From an uncultured Verrucomicrobiales bacterium (GTDB lineage: Bacteria; Verrucomicrobiota; Verrucomicrobiia; Verrucomicrobiales; DEV007), in assembly GCA_937891465.1 (NCBI GenBank), contig CALAHF010000097.1, positions 1 to 64,000 of the forward strand: DNA of 64,000 nt, in the 5' to 3' direction. Both the position numbers and the translations under genes were made by a program. Of this stretch, positions 16,134 through 25,324 are shown piece by piece (the first letter of the stretch is position 1; each line of letters opens with the position of its first letter). The notes under the pieces were generated by a model, which was not told the DNA's origin, did no database searches, and saw only the letters and a list, made by a program, of their open reading frames with translations.

Positions 16134-18218
16134 ATGCGTTGCCGAAATTTTCTTTTCACAGTCACGTGTTTTGCGTCGTTTTTCTCCAGTCATCCAGCAG
16201 CGGCAGATTCTCACATTCACGAAGCCGAGGTCATCATATACGGCGGAACCAGCGCCGGGATCGCCGCAGCGGTTCAACTCTCGCGACTCGATAAAACCTC
16301 AATCATTATCGAACCCTCCGCGCATTTCGGAGGTCTCACCACGGGCGGTCTTGGCATGACCGACAGCGGGCGCAAAAGTGCCATCGGCGGGATCAGTCGA
16401 GAATTTTATCAGCGCATTCACAGTTACTACTCCGATCCAAAAGCGTGGAAATTTGGAACCCAGGCAGAATTTCCCCGATTCAATCCAAAATCAGATTCAC
16501 TCTGGGTTTTCGAACCTAAAGTCGCCCTGCAAGTCTATCGCGAAATGATCGCGGAATGCAGTGAAGACATCGAAATTGTGATGCAACAACGATTGGATCG
16601 CGAACGCGGCGTTACGAAAGAGAACGGTCGCATCACAGAAATCCGGATGGAATCGGGCGAGCGCTTTCGTGGAAAAATTTTCATCGATGCCACGTACGAA
16701 GGTGATCTCATGGCAACCGCAGGCGTCCCCTATCACGTTGGTCGCGAGGCAAACGCCACCTACAAAGAGACGATCAACGGTATTCACCTGAAAAACACCC
16801 ACAACCACCGCTTCACCGAAAAAGTGGATCCCTACAAAATTTCAGGTGATCCAAAGAGCGGGCTGGTTCACGGGATTCAGTCCGAACCGCTCGGTAAAAA
16901 TGGTGCCGGAGACACTCGGGTCCAGGCGTATTGCTTTCGCATGTGCATGAGCCGTGATCCAAAAAATCGGGTTCCTTTTCCGAAACCCAACGGTTACGAC
17001 GAAACCATGTATGAATTGCTCTTCCGCAATTATGAAGCTGGTGATCTGCGACTTCCGCTTCACCCCGCAGCGATGCCAAACGGCAAAACCGATACCAACA
17101 ACAACGGCGCATTTTCGACCGACAACATCGGCATGAATTTCGATTACCCTGACGGGAGCTACGCTGAACGTGAAACCATCATTCACGAGCATGAGATTTA
17201 TCAAAAAGGGCTCATGTGGTCGTTGCAAAATCATCCACGCGTCCCCGAATCCATTCGCAAAGAAATGGCGCAATGGGGCCTGCCGAAAGACGAATTCATC
17301 GAAAACGGAGGCTGGCCGACCCAGCTTTATATTCGTGAAGCCCGCCGCATGATCAGCGGCTACGTCGCCACAGAAGAAGACTGTCGCCGCGTAAAAATCT
17401 GCGATGACTCCGTTGGCCTCGGCAGCTACAATATGGATTCCCACAACTGCCAGCGCTACGTCACCGCCGAGGGCACCGTGCAAAACGAAGGCGACGTCCA
17501 GGTTTCTCCCGGCGGTCCCTACGCGATCAGCTACCGCTCGATCATTCCACGTAAAAACAACGCCAAGAATCTATTCGTGCCAGTTTGCCTCAGCAGCACG
17601 CACATCGCATTTGGTTCGATCCGAATGGAGCCCGTATTCATGGCCCTCGGCCATTCCGCTGCGACAGCCGCTTCCATCGCGATCAATGAAAACATCGCCG
17701 TTCAGGACGTCGATTACGCAAAACTGAAAGCGCAGCTTTTGGCCGAAGGCCAGGTCGTGGACCTTCCCGAAGATGCGGTGCCTAAGATTATAATCACCAC
17801 GGTTGGATTGGACGGAATTATCATCGACAACACCAACGCCAAATTGACCGGTTCATGGACCCAAAGCACCTCGTCCAGCACATTCGTCGGAGACGGATAT
17901 CTTCACGATGGCGGGGTTGGTCAGGGCAAAAAGTCAGCGACCTACTCCGCTACGATTGAAAAAGCCGGAAAATACGAAATTCGGATGTCTTACTCAGCCA
18001 GTGGAAACCGCGCGACCAATGTGCCCGTCACGATTTCTCACGGTGACAATGCAATTCAGGTAAAAGTAAATCAGCGCACGAAACCCGAAATTGAAGGGCT
18101 GTTTTCCAAAATTGGCGAAGTCGATGCCAAAGCCGGCGAAACGCTCACCGTGACCATTTCAAACGAAGGAGCCAACGCCCACGTGATTCTCGATGCCGTG
18201 CAAATCGTGGCGAAGTAA
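16134..18218 (+). CDS. Secreted FAD-dependent oxidoreductase with golvesin-like C-terminal domain
   Basis: This 694-aa protein has a signal peptide (cleavage near SHPAAA-DS). A Rossmann FAD-binding start follows: EVIIYGGTSAGIAAAVQLSR, with the GGLTTGGLG motif of the FAD-dependent oxidoreductase family common in PVC and Bacteroidota. The segment FIDATYEGDLMATAGVPYHVGRE is also characteristic. After residue ~565 a golvesin/xanthan-lyase-like beta domain begins (SWTQSTSSSTFVGDGYLHDG, ATNVPVTI, VILDAVQIV), probably binding carbohydrate. The substrate is unknown. The first codons (MRCRNF) may be preceded by other starts; this ATG fits the signal peptide best. Confidence 0.87.
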   Translation: MRCRNFLFTVTCFASFFSSHPAAADSHIHEAEVIIYGGTSAGIAAAVQLSRLDKTSIIIEPSAHFGGLTTGGLGMTDSGRKSAIGGISREFYQRIHSYYSDPKAWKFGTQAEFPRFNPKSDSLWVFEPKVALQVYREMIAECSEDIEIVMQQRLDRERGVTKENGRITEIRMESGERFRGKIFIDATYEGDLMATAGVPYHVGREANATYKETINGIHLKNTHNHRFTEKVDPYKISGDPKSGLVHGIQSEPLGKNGAGDTRVQAYCFRMCMSRDPKNRVPFPKPNGYDETMYELLFRNYEAGDLRLPLHPAAMPNGKTDTNNNGAFSTDNIGMNFDYPDGSYAERETIIHEHEIYQKGLMWSLQNHPRVPESIRKEMAQWGLPKDEFIENGGWPTQLYIREARRMISGYVATEEDCRRVKICDDSVGLGSYNMDSHNCQRYVTAEGTVQNEGDVQVSPGGPYAISYRSIIPRKNNAKNLFVPVCLSSTHIAFGSIRMEPVFMALGHSAATAASIAINENIAVQDVDYAKLKAQLLAEGQVVDLPEDAVPKIIITTVGLDGIIIDNTNAKLTGSWTQSTSSSTFVGDGYLHDGGVGQGKKSATYSATIEKAGKYEIRMSYSASGNRATNVPVTISHGDNAIQVKVNQRTKPEIEGLFSKIGEVDAKAGETLTVTISNEGANAHVILDAVQIVAK

Positions 18219-18291
18219 AACAGGGGTGAAAGCTGGCTTGCCCAGCAGTCTGATGATGAACGGAACGTTCACCGCAAGATGCTCTTGTTGC

Positions 18292-18332
18292 GAACATACA
18301 GGGTATGTTCATCGAACAGACCCTATCACTTC
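18292..18332. repeat. Tandem-palindrome repeat, copy 4
   Basis: Units GAACATACAGGGTATGTTC (a perfect 8-bp palindrome around AGG) and GAACAGACCCTATCACTTC with spacer ATC. It is joined to copy 5 by the linker GAAAAGCCATTTC, as in the copy 9/10 pair. Confidence 0.9.
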
Positions 18333-18345
18333 GAAAAGCCATTTC

Positions 18346-18386
18346 GAAGGTACGGGGTTGATTCATCGATCAAACAGGGTTGATTC
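18346..18386. repeat. Tandem-palindrome repeat, copy 5
   Basis: Units GAAGGTACGGGGTTGATTC and GATCAAACAGGGTTGATTC with spacer ATC. It forms a dimer with copy 4 and ends ~20 bp before the proS start codon. Confidence 0.88.
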
Positions 18387-18406
18387 GTGGACTCAATTTT
18401 TAATTC

Positions 18407-19915
18407 ATGGCGAAACCTCCAAAAAACGCAGTTAGCCCCGCGCGGGCTGAAAATTTCCCCGAATGGTATCAGCAAGTCATCCGCGCGTCGGACATGGCTG
18501 AAAATGCCGAAGATGTGCGCGGTTGCATGGTCATCAAGCCTTGGGGCTATGGTCTCTGGGAAAACATTCAGAAACATCTCGATGCGATGTTTAAAGAAAC
18601 GGGCCACAAAAATGCCTATTTTCCGCTTTTGATTCCGGTCAGCTATTTGGAAAAAGAAGCGTCTCACGTTGAGGGATTTGCCACCGAATGCGCCGTGGTC
18701 ACCCATCACCGTTTGGAATTGAAAGATGGAAAAATGGTTCCGTCCGGCAAATTGACCGAGCCATATGTGATTCGCCCAACTTCGGAAACCATTATTGGAG
18801 CTGCGTTTGCGCGTTGGGTTCAGAGCCACCGTGATCTGCCATTGCTGATCAATCAGTGGGCCAACGTGATGCGATGGGAAATGCGTCCCCGGATGTTTTT
18901 GCGCACGGCAGAATTCCTCTGGCAGGAAGGCCACACCGCTCACGCCACGAAGGAAGAAGCGGTCGCGGAAACGAAATTGATGCACGGTGTGTATGCAAAA
19001 TTCCTCCGTGATTATCTGGCGATTCCATCGATTCCCGGTGAAAAATCTGAAGCTGAGCGCTTCCCCGGCGCGCTGAATACCTACACGGTCGAAGCGATGG
19101 TTCAGGACAAGAAGGCGATTCAGGCAGGAACATCGCACTTTCTCGGACAGAATTTTTCGAAAGCCGCCGGCATTGAATTCGAAAGCAAAGAAGGAACTCG
19201 CGAGCTCGCGTGGACCACGAGTTGGGGCGTGAGCACGCGTCTCATCGGAACATTGATCATGGCTCACGGCGATGACGACGGTGTTATCATGCCGCCGCGA
19301 GTGGCTCCAACGCAAGTGATGATTATTCCGGTCGCACCGAAGCCTGAGCACGAAGCTCCCGTTTTCGAAGCATGCGACAAACTCGCTGCCGAATTAAAGG
19401 CGCAGCAATTTCACGGCGAAAACATTTCCGTCGAAGTCGACAAGCGCGATCTCGGTGGCGGTGTTAAATCCTGGGAATGGATTAAAAAAGGGGTGCCGGT
19501 TCGAATCGAAATCGGGCCACGTGATTTGGAGAAAGGAACCGTTGCGGTGACGCGTCGTGATCGCGGACCGAAGGACAAAGATTTTTTGCCAAACGCAGAT
19601 GTCGTCGCCGGAATTTCGGAAACGCTCCAATCGATTCAAGATGCGCTGCTGTCTCGCGCTTTGAAATTTCGTCAGGAAAACACCGTCGAGATCGATTCGA
19701 TGGATGCCTTCCAGAAATTCTTCGCTCAGGAACAAAGCGGTTTTGCGCTGGTTCATTGGGCTGGATCTGCTGAAGACGAAGACAAGCTCGGTAAAGACCT
19801 GAAAGTGACCGTTCGCTGTATTCCGAATGATCCAAAACTTCGCGGCGACGCAGGCACTTGCATTCTCACAGGGAATCCAGCCGAAGGAAGGGTTGTGTTT
19901 GCCAAGAGTTACTGA
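18407..19915 (+). CDS. proS: Prolyl-tRNA synthetase (short, archaeal/eukaryal-type)
   Basis: This 502-aa class II synthetase lacks the editing insertion of the long bacterial form and has the length of the type-3 ProRS. It contains MVIKPWGYGLWENIQ, the motif-2 region VMRWEMRPRMFLRTAEFLWQ, the motif TSHFLGQNFSKA, and motif 3 GVSTRLIGTLIMAHGDDDG. The C-terminal anticodon-binding domain and zinc-binding-like tail are present; the tail has C at RCIPND and CILTGN. It charges tRNA-Pro. The start ATG lies just after a dimer of palindromic repeats, which occupies the whole upstream region. Confidence 0.96.
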   Translation: MAKPPKNAVSPARAENFPEWYQQVIRASDMAENAEDVRGCMVIKPWGYGLWENIQKHLDAMFKETGHKNAYFPLLIPVSYLEKEASHVEGFATECAVVTHHRLELKDGKMVPSGKLTEPYVIRPTSETIIGAAFARWVQSHRDLPLLINQWANVMRWEMRPRMFLRTAEFLWQEGHTAHATKEEAVAETKLMHGVYAKFLRDYLAIPSIPGEKSEAERFPGALNTYTVEAMVQDKKAIQAGTSHFLGQNFSKAAGIEFESKEGTRELAWTTSWGVSTRLIGTLIMAHGDDDGVIMPPRVAPTQVMIIPVAPKPEHEAPVFEACDKLAAELKAQQFHGENISVEVDKRDLGGGVKSWEWIKKGVPVRIEIGPRDLEKGTVAVTRRDRGPKDKDFLPNADVVAGISETLQSIQDALLSRALKFRQENTVEIDSMDAFQKFFAQEQSGFALVHWAGSAEDEDKLGKDLKVTVRCIPNDPKLRGDAGTCILTGNPAEGRVVFAKSY

Positions 19916-19927
19916 TTCCATCTTTTC

Positions 19928-20090
19928 ATGAGCGAATCCCTTGGCCCTCCACCTCTTCCGGTACAGCAATCCAAACCGATCGGCGACGATGTCGGGTATG
20001 CGAATGCTGCTTCCGGTCGGACGATCCGGCTGGGCGATTGCGGCGGGATACTGCGGGCTTTTCGCTTTCATCGGAATCGGCGCTTCCTGC
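19928..20090 (+). pseudogene. N-terminal fragment of a DUF4190-like membrane protein, frameshifted
   Basis: Starting at the ATG at 19928, the frame reads MSESLGPPPLPVQQSKPIGD. After one extra base near 20000 the neighbouring frame continues MRMLLPVGRSGWAIAAGYCG and LFAFIGIGA, which looks like the first transmembrane segment of a DUF4190-type protein. Similarity stops near 20090, where the remains of an opposite-strand TIR gene begin. No transmembrane continuation follows. This is a broken 5' fragment. Confidence 0.5.
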
Positions 20091-20710
20091 GGACGTTCAG
20101 AAACGACGAGGCGCTCCGCAGGCTTCGACTTTGCAACGCCCTGGGCACTTCCGCCCTCAAACGAATTGAACATCTCAAGCGTTTCCTACACCGCATCCAC
20201 AATTTGCTGAAGCTGCCGCATGTAGAGTGGCTCTTCCGCAAACGTAAAACCCCCCATTTCAGCCCCTTTGGCACTGTGCATCGGAAAACCAGACGAGCCC
20301 TCCAGCATTGGCGCCCAGTCATCAAAATGAATATTGTTCAGGAGAATATTAAAAATCCGGTGCTTGTCCCCGATTCGCAATCCACCTGGTCGATCGCCAT
20401 TTGCCTCGTGAAACCACTTCAGCTCCTTCTGGCAGCAATACGATTTCACGTAGTTCCGCGAATGCAGCGCAAAAAACAAAGCGCTGTCTTCCAGCCCGTT
20501 TCAGATTGCGATTTCATAATCGGTATTGCCCTGGAGATCCTCCGTATCGCGCCAGATCGTAAGATCATCCAACCCACGACGCTTGATCAACCACGTTTCC
20601 AGAGAATTGTGAAACATCTCGGCCCAACCAGCGGAAGCTCCGATCGGTTCGTTGTCCTTCCGAGCGTAGCTAATAAAAATATCAACTTTATGTCCTTTCG
20701 CGTGGGCCAT
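20088..20710 (-). pseudogene. TIR-domain protein gene with two in-frame stop codons and a lost 3' end
   Basis: From the ATG at 20710 the frame reads VDIFISYARKDNEP, then LDDLTIWRDTEDLQGNTDYE, as in bacterial TIR domains. A TGA interrupts at 20501-20503. The same frame then continues NGLEDSALFFALHSRNYVKS and KELKWFHEANGDRPGG, then FNILLNNIHFDDWAP and SGFPMHSAKG. A TAG follows at 20186-20188, and the frame goes on ETLEMFNSFEG. Both stops are in frame, so these are nonsense changes rather than frameshifts. The 3' part ends at a junction with an unrelated gene fragment near 20090. TIR proteins act in NAD-cleaving defence or signalling; this copy is probably dead. Confidence 0.75.
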
Positions 20711-20846
20711 GCCTGAAAATAAAATGCTGCGTTGTTCCTTTGCTAAATTGTAGAGGTTTTCAAAAATGGGGCAAGGTCTAGTTCATCCACGATTCTTTTG
20801 CGTGACTTGTCCTTTTGAATCCCCCGACATAGCCTTCGTCATTCTT

Positions 20847-21518
20847 ATGAAAAAAGTCCTCGTGCTACTTTATGTTGCCTCAAGCCTCGTCAGCCTGAAT
20901 GCCCAAGAGCTTCCCGTTCTTTTCAAATCCGATTTTTCTGACGCGAAATCAATCGAGAACTTTGAAATTGTAAATCCCGAAGGCTGGAAAATCACCAAAC
21001 TCGACGACGGCAATTCTGTTCTCGAAAACTCCGGAAAAACCAAATACAACCCGCCGCATCGCAGTCCGAAAAACATCGCGTTGCTCAAAGACATCGTGGT
21101 TGGCGATTTTGTGCTGACTGCTCGCGTCATGACGAAACAGACTTCTCGAGGCCATCGCGACATGTGTTTGTTTTTCGGGCATCAAGACGCTTCTCATTTT
21201 TACTATCAACATCTGGGTGAGAAAAAAGACGATCACGCCAATCAGATCTTCATCGTAAACGATGCTCCCCGAATCAAGATTTCAGAAAAAGCCAGCGACG
21301 GCACCCCATGGGTCGACGGAAAATGGCACAACGTGAAAGTCGTCCGAAAGATGAAGGAAGGCCTGATCGAAATCTATTTCGACGACATGAAAACACCCAC
21401 TCACGTCGCTCACGACAAGAACTTCCAATGGGGCAGTGTTGGCCTCGGAACCTTCGATGATCTCGGCCTTTGGGATGATGTCGAGTTGCGCGGAGAAGTT
21501 GTCGAAGCCAAAAAATAA
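20847..21518 (+). CDS. Secreted concanavalin-like (3-keto-disaccharide hydrolase-type) protein
   Basis: This 223-aa protein starts at ATG 20847, where a signal peptide begins ([20 protein letters not shown]); an in-frame ATG 27 codons upstream gives a non-signal extension. The mature part is a single jelly-roll domain with [49 protein letters not shown] and [11 protein letters not shown]. That arrangement fits the DUF1080/3-keto-disaccharide hydrolase and LamG-like superfamily. It probably binds or processes a glycan outside the cell. A palindromic repeat separates it from the next gene. Confidence 0.72.
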   Translation: MKKVLVLLYVASSLVSLNAQELPVLFKSDFSDAKSIENFEIVNPEGWKITKLDDGNSVLENSGKTKYNPPHRSPKNIALLKDIVVGDFVLTARVMTKQTSRGHRDMCLFFGHQDASHFYYQHLGEKKDDHANQIFIVNDAPRIKISEKASDGTPWVDGKWHNVKVVRKMKEGLIEIYFDDMKTPTHVAHDKNFQWGSVGLGTFDDLGLWDDVELRGEVVEAKK

Positions 21519-21526
21519 TCTTTCAC

Positions 21527-21567
21527 GAACCAACCCTGTTGATTCACCGAACGTACCCTATCGGTTC
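21527..21567. repeat. Tandem-palindrome repeat, copy 6
   Basis: Units GAACCAACCCTGTTGATTC and GAACGTACCCTATCGGTTC with spacer ACC. The TTG in unit 1 would give the following gene a false [12 protein letters not shown]-like start. Confidence 0.92.
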
Positions 21568-21610
21568 GAAAAAAAGCATTTTCTATCCACTCTTAATCTC
21601 GACCAACCTT

Positions 21611-22939
21611 ATGCGATTTTTAATTATCACTCTCAGCATTGCCGCCTCTTTGCCGCTCGTTGCTCAGCAACCAAATGCTCCTTACGATGTTTTCCCCGAA
21701 GCGGAGCCGCCCCACTATCGTGTTCGCTATGAAGCCTCGAACACACCCGGCGAGCTGACTTTTCCCGTGAAATACACGGTTTGGATTCCGGAGGGCGTCA
21801 AAACTCTCCGTGGCCTAATTGTCCATCAACACGGCTGCGGGGAAGGCTCGTGTAAATCAGGACTAACGGGCGCATGGGATTTGCACTGGCAGGCTCTAGC
21901 AAAGAAACACGACTGCGCACTGATGGCTCCATCTTACGAACAACCACAAGCAGCCGATTGCCAACTGTGGTGCGACCCTCGAAACGGTTCGGGTAAAGCG
22001 TTTCAAAAATCCCTCATCGATCTCGGGAAACAATCCGGTCACCCTGAGTTAGCAAAAATCCCATGGGCGTTGTGGGGACACAGCGGCGGCGGACATTGGG
22101 CTGGAGGAATGGTGTTGCTTCATCCGGAAAAGGTTGCAGCGGCATGGCTTCGCTCGGGCGTTCCGCTTTTTAAAGAAAACCCCGACCGCACCGCAATCAA
22201 ACCGTATGTCATTTCTGATGCCGTCTTGAAAGTGCCGATGATGTGCAATCCCGGAACAAAAGAAGGCGTGACCGTAAAAGATGGCCGTTTTTCCGGAGTG
22301 TGGCCTGCCAACGAAACATTTCTCACGACGCTCCGGGCTAAAAATGCCCTCGTTGGTGTTTCAATTGATCCACTAACCGCTCACGAATGTGGCAACCAAC
22401 GCTATCTCGCAACACTGTGGCTGGATGCTTGTTTGACCACGCGGTTGCCGGAGAGAGCCGGTGGCGCGTTGAAACCAATGCCGACGAAAAATGCGTGGTT
22501 GGCTCCTTTTCTTGGCAAAGAAGCCACACCTGAAAAGGAGTTTTCAGGCGATAAATCACAGGCCAGCTGGCTCCCGAATGAAGCCATCGCGAAGGCTTGG
22601 GCGCATTACGTTACCGATACGGAAATTCCTGATACAACTCCTCCACCAGCCCCGACTTCAGTAAAGGCTGATGGAAATCAAATCACGTGGACCGCCGACG
22701 CGGATTTAGAAAGTGGAATCGCCCGTTTCATCATCAAACGCGACGGCAAAAAAATCGGAGCGGTTCCCGAAAAAGATACGAACAAGTTTGGTCGTCCAAT
22801 TTTTCAAGGGCTGCAATACAGCGACACACCGGTGCAGCCTTTGGTTCAGATGCAATTCACTGATCAAACTGCCGAAGCAGGAAAGAAATACGAATACCAA
22901 GTAATCTCTGAAAACTCGGTCGGTTTAAAGTCAAAATAG
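21611..22939 (+). CDS. Secreted alpha/beta hydrolase with fibronectin-like C-terminal domain
   Basis: This 442-aa protein starts at ATG 21611 ([20 protein letters not shown], a signal peptide). The upstream in-frame TTG lies in a palindromic repeat and is rejected. The core has the oxyanion segment [11 protein letters not shown] and the nucleophile elbow [13 protein letters not shown] fibronectin-type segment (~365-442) follows, with [17 protein letters not shown] and a [12 protein letters not shown] end. The substrate is unknown; the extracellular location and neighbours suggest ester or glycan degradation. Confidence 0.82.
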   Translation: MRFLIITLSIAASLPLVAQQPNAPYDVFPEAEPPHYRVRYEASNTPGELTFPVKYTVWIPEGVKTLRGLIVHQHGCGEGSCKSGLTGAWDLHWQALAKKHDCALMAPSYEQPQAADCQLWCDPRNGSGKAFQKSLIDLGKQSGHPELAKIPWALWGHSGGGHWAGGMVLLHPEKVAAAWLRSGVPLFKENPDRTAIKPYVISDAVLKVPMMCNPGTKEGVTVKDGRFSGVWPANETFLTTLRAKNALVGVSIDPLTAHECGNQRYLATLWLDACLTTRLPERAGGALKPMPTKNAWLAPFLGKEATPEKEFSGDKSQASWLPNEAIAKAWAHYVTDTEIPDTTPPPAPTSVKADGNQITWTADADLESGIARFIIKRDGKKIGAVPEKDTNKFGRPIFQGLQYSDTPVQPLVQMQFTDQTAEAGKKYEYQVISENSVGLKSK

Positions 22940-23018
22940 GCCCGCCCGGTTTTCGGGGCGATAAATTTGGCGCGAGCAAGCCATGTTCATCTCACGCCGG
23001 ATAGCGAAAGATAGGACT

Positions 23019-23846
23019 ATGAAATTCGCCGCCACTTTCATCACACTTCTTTTCCTGACGCTATCCAACGTGATTGCAGAGCACGACGGGAAAATTCAAA
23101 TTTTGCTACTTGGAGACAGCACCACCGAAGGCAGTATTCCGCGACTGTTAAAGCCAGAGGGACCCCATTTTGAAGAAGTGATTCGTCGCTTGCTGGCGGC
23201 TGAAACGGATCTCCCGGCGTGCAACGTCATTCAATGCGGCGTGAGCGGGGAATATATACGAAGACTGCTCGACTCCGGCCGCTACGAAAAAGCGGCCTCA
23301 AAATTGCCGGGGCTCGATTACATTTTTGTCCGTTATGGAATCAATGATCGGGCAAGACGCGAAAAGTTTTCAGAGAATTTCACCAAAGATTTTCAGGAAC
23401 TCATTGCATTGCTACGAAAAGATCATCCGAAGGCCCTCATCATTCCGATGACCGTGATTCCCTTTGCTGACAAAGCCACAAGCAAAGAGATCAACGACCT
23501 GATTTTCCAAGTTGGGCGCGATGAGAAGCTCGCTGTGTTCGACATCTACCCACGCTATGCGAAAGAGCTGGAGAAAGGTCATAACATGCTGAACTACCGG
23601 CGATATTCGATCGAAAACATCCCCGAAAAATACAGGGAATGGATGGCTTCACAGGTTCACGGAGGCAAAGTTGTCGTCATGGGAAACGAATTCGACGCGC
23701 TCTTTGGTCATCTCCCAGGTTGGACCAGCGATCGGCATCCCAATCTCGCTGGATACAATGTCATCGCGGATGAAACTGCGAAATATTTGGCTCCGATTTT
23801 GCGGACGCGAATGAAGAAATCCCCGGTAAAAGTTGAAGCTAATTAG
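23019..23846 (+). CDS. Secreted SGNH-family hydrolase (GDSL-type esterase)
   Basis: This 275-aa protein starts at ATG 23019 with a signal peptide (MKFAATFITLLFLTLSNVIAE). Block I is LLLGDSTTEGS with the nucleophile serine. Block II is QCGVSGE, block III is RYGINDR (G-x-N-D), and block V is DRHPNLAGY with the Asp-His pair. All four SGNH positions are present. Such enzymes remove acetyl or other ester groups from polysaccharides or lipids. It may be co-transcribed with the preceding hydrolase (80-bp gap). It is convergent with the GH71/99-like gene, only 4 bp apart. Confidence 0.9.
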   Translation: MKFAATFITLLFLTLSNVIAEHDGKIQILLLGDSTTEGSIPRLLKPEGPHFEEVIRRLLAAETDLPACNVIQCGVSGEYIRRLLDSGRYEKAASKLPGLDYIFVRYGINDRARREKFSENFTKDFQELIALLRKDHPKALIIPMTVIPFADKATSKEINDLIFQVGRDEKLAVFDIYPRYAKELEKGHNMLNYRRYSIENIPEKYREWMASQVHGGKVVVMGNEFDALFGHLPGWTSDRHPNLAGYNVIADETAKYLAPILRTRMKKSPVKVEAN

Positions 23847-23850
23847 CAGT

Positions 23851-25203
23851 TCAATTGGCCGGAACCGCTGCTTTCTTCATTTTTTCTAAAGCTCGACTTG
23901 GCACTTCACCACGCAAAAGTCGCCCTCCCTCGCCACTCAACCACAAATAATGATCGCTCGGAAGGCCTTCGTAGGTTCCAAATTTTGACGTCCCAACTGG
24001 TGGATCGTTCGTGCATTTAAACAAAACGGTCCCCTCATCGATCTCATCGAACATTGCCAAATAGGCTGACTTGCTTCCAGCAGCAGCGGTCGCCTGAAAT
24101 TGCCGCCAAAGAAATTCACCGCCTTGCCGTGGGATTCCTTTTTCTTCTTCTCCGTATAGATTTCTCCAGCTGAACCCAGGAAACAATACTGGTAAATAAT
24201 CGATTTTTTCTTTGTCGCACCACGCAAGATCAGCCCGCTGATGATCAATGATTTTGGTCATCGCGTCAGGTTCAATTCCGTATCGACCCACTGCCCAAGG
24301 ACTGATCACATCGGCGAGTTTCAGCACCGAATGGAGTTTCGGATCATTCGTTGTATCGCGGAATTGCTCTCGCCAATAATACGGCGTGCCGAGCATAATG
24401 CTCATGCCACCCCACTCGGGATTATGTTTTAAAAGACGGATAAACCACTCTGCTTTTTCGAGACCGTATTTGCGATCATCGTTGAAACCCACACCCCAAA
24501 TCGCAACGAGAGGTTTTCCGTTTACGTGGAGATACGCAGAGTCGTTCGGGTCCGTTCCCAGTTTCATTTTCGTGCGCAGATTTTTCCAATCTTCCGCCAA
24601 GCGCTCGAAGTCGTCATCCGCTAGCCCCGACAAATCATACATCAGCACCCAGCTCCGATTGTGTTTGTTCGCAGCGTCCCGACACATCATCAGTTTTTGA
24701 TTCTCAGCTTTAAGCCGGCGATTATCGCGACGCTCCTTCGCCCCATGAGTTGCAAATCGCTGCACGAACGCTCCATCAATTCCGTATTCCGCCATCCATG
24801 AAAAATGCCGATCCGCTGTTTTAGGATGAATCGAACTGAAAACGTGAGCGACGCTTCCATCAGCATGACGAAATGGCGTAGCGAATTTTTCGTCGTCGCC
24901 GAATTCACTCATGTCAGGCCACAAATCAATCGTGCATGAGCCAGGTTCGAATTTCCCATTTTTTTCGTAGTGGCTGAATCGTAATCCCGTTCCATCACCT
25001 TCGGCACGGAACCAGCCCTGATAACCAGTGACCACTTTGCCAATGAGACCTTCTGGATTTCCCTGAGTATTACCGTCCTTGCTTTTCGCTGCCGGAGCCA
25101 ACACGGCATACGCATTCTCTCTGGAAACGGGAGGTTCAGCGGCACTTGCAAGACCAGAAATTGAAAGTGCAAAAACAAGAGAGAGGCAGGCAGTTTTACT
25201 CAT
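23851..25203 (-). CDS. Secreted GH71/GH99-like glycoside hydrolase
   Basis: This 450-aa protein starts at ATG 25203 (MSKTACLSLVFALSISGLASAAE, a signal peptide). Family features are GLIGKVVTGYQGWF near the start, DLWPDMSEFGDDEKF, WMAEYGIDGAFVQRF, and KPLVAIWGVGFNDDR. A late segment is YLAMFDEIDEGT, which holds the likely acidic catalytic loop of GH99-like endomannosidases. It resembles the PVC group annotated as family 71/99-like. It probably acts on mannose-containing glycans outside the cell (inference). Its start lies 121 bp from the divergent cytochrome gene. Confidence 0.8.
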   Translation of the reverse strand: MSKTACLSLVFALSISGLASAAEPPVSRENAYAVLAPAAKSKDGNTQGNPEGLIGKVVTGYQGWFRAEGDGTGLRFSHYEKNGKFEPGSCTIDLWPDMSEFGDDEKFATPFRHADGSVAHVFSSIHPKTADRHFSWMAEYGIDGAFVQRFATHGAKERRDNRRLKAENQKLMMCRDAANKHNRSWVLMYDLSGLADDDFERLAEDWKNLRTKMKLGTDPNDSAYLHVNGKPLVAIWGVGFNDDRKYGLEKAEWFIRLLKHNPEWGGMSIMLGTPYYWREQFRDTTNDPKLHSVLKLADVISPWAVGRYGIEPDAMTKIIDHQRADLAWCDKEKIDYLPVLFPGFSWRNLYGEEEKGIPRQGGEFLWRQFQATAAAGSKSAYLAMFDEIDEGTVLFKCTNDPPVGTSKFGTYEGLPSDHYLWLSGEGGRLLRGEVPSRALEKMKKAAVPAN

Positions 25204-25324
25204 TTGAAAGGAGACGAAATCTAACGCGGTTTTCTCAATCGACAAATGAAGCTGACATCGACCCGATGAGTATTTCTATGCGATTGGAGCAAATCAAAAT
25301 TCATGGTATTTGTCTGGCTCGCCT

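Noticed and set aside
19394-20090. Minus-strand continuation of the TIR frame into proS
   Set aside because: The frame stays open across proS but shows no domain and is antisense to a clear synthetase.
21539-21610. TTG start giving [12 protein letters not shown] before the hydrolase
   Set aside because: It is repeat-derived and precedes an intact signal peptide starting at 21611; the same artefact occurs at 60845.
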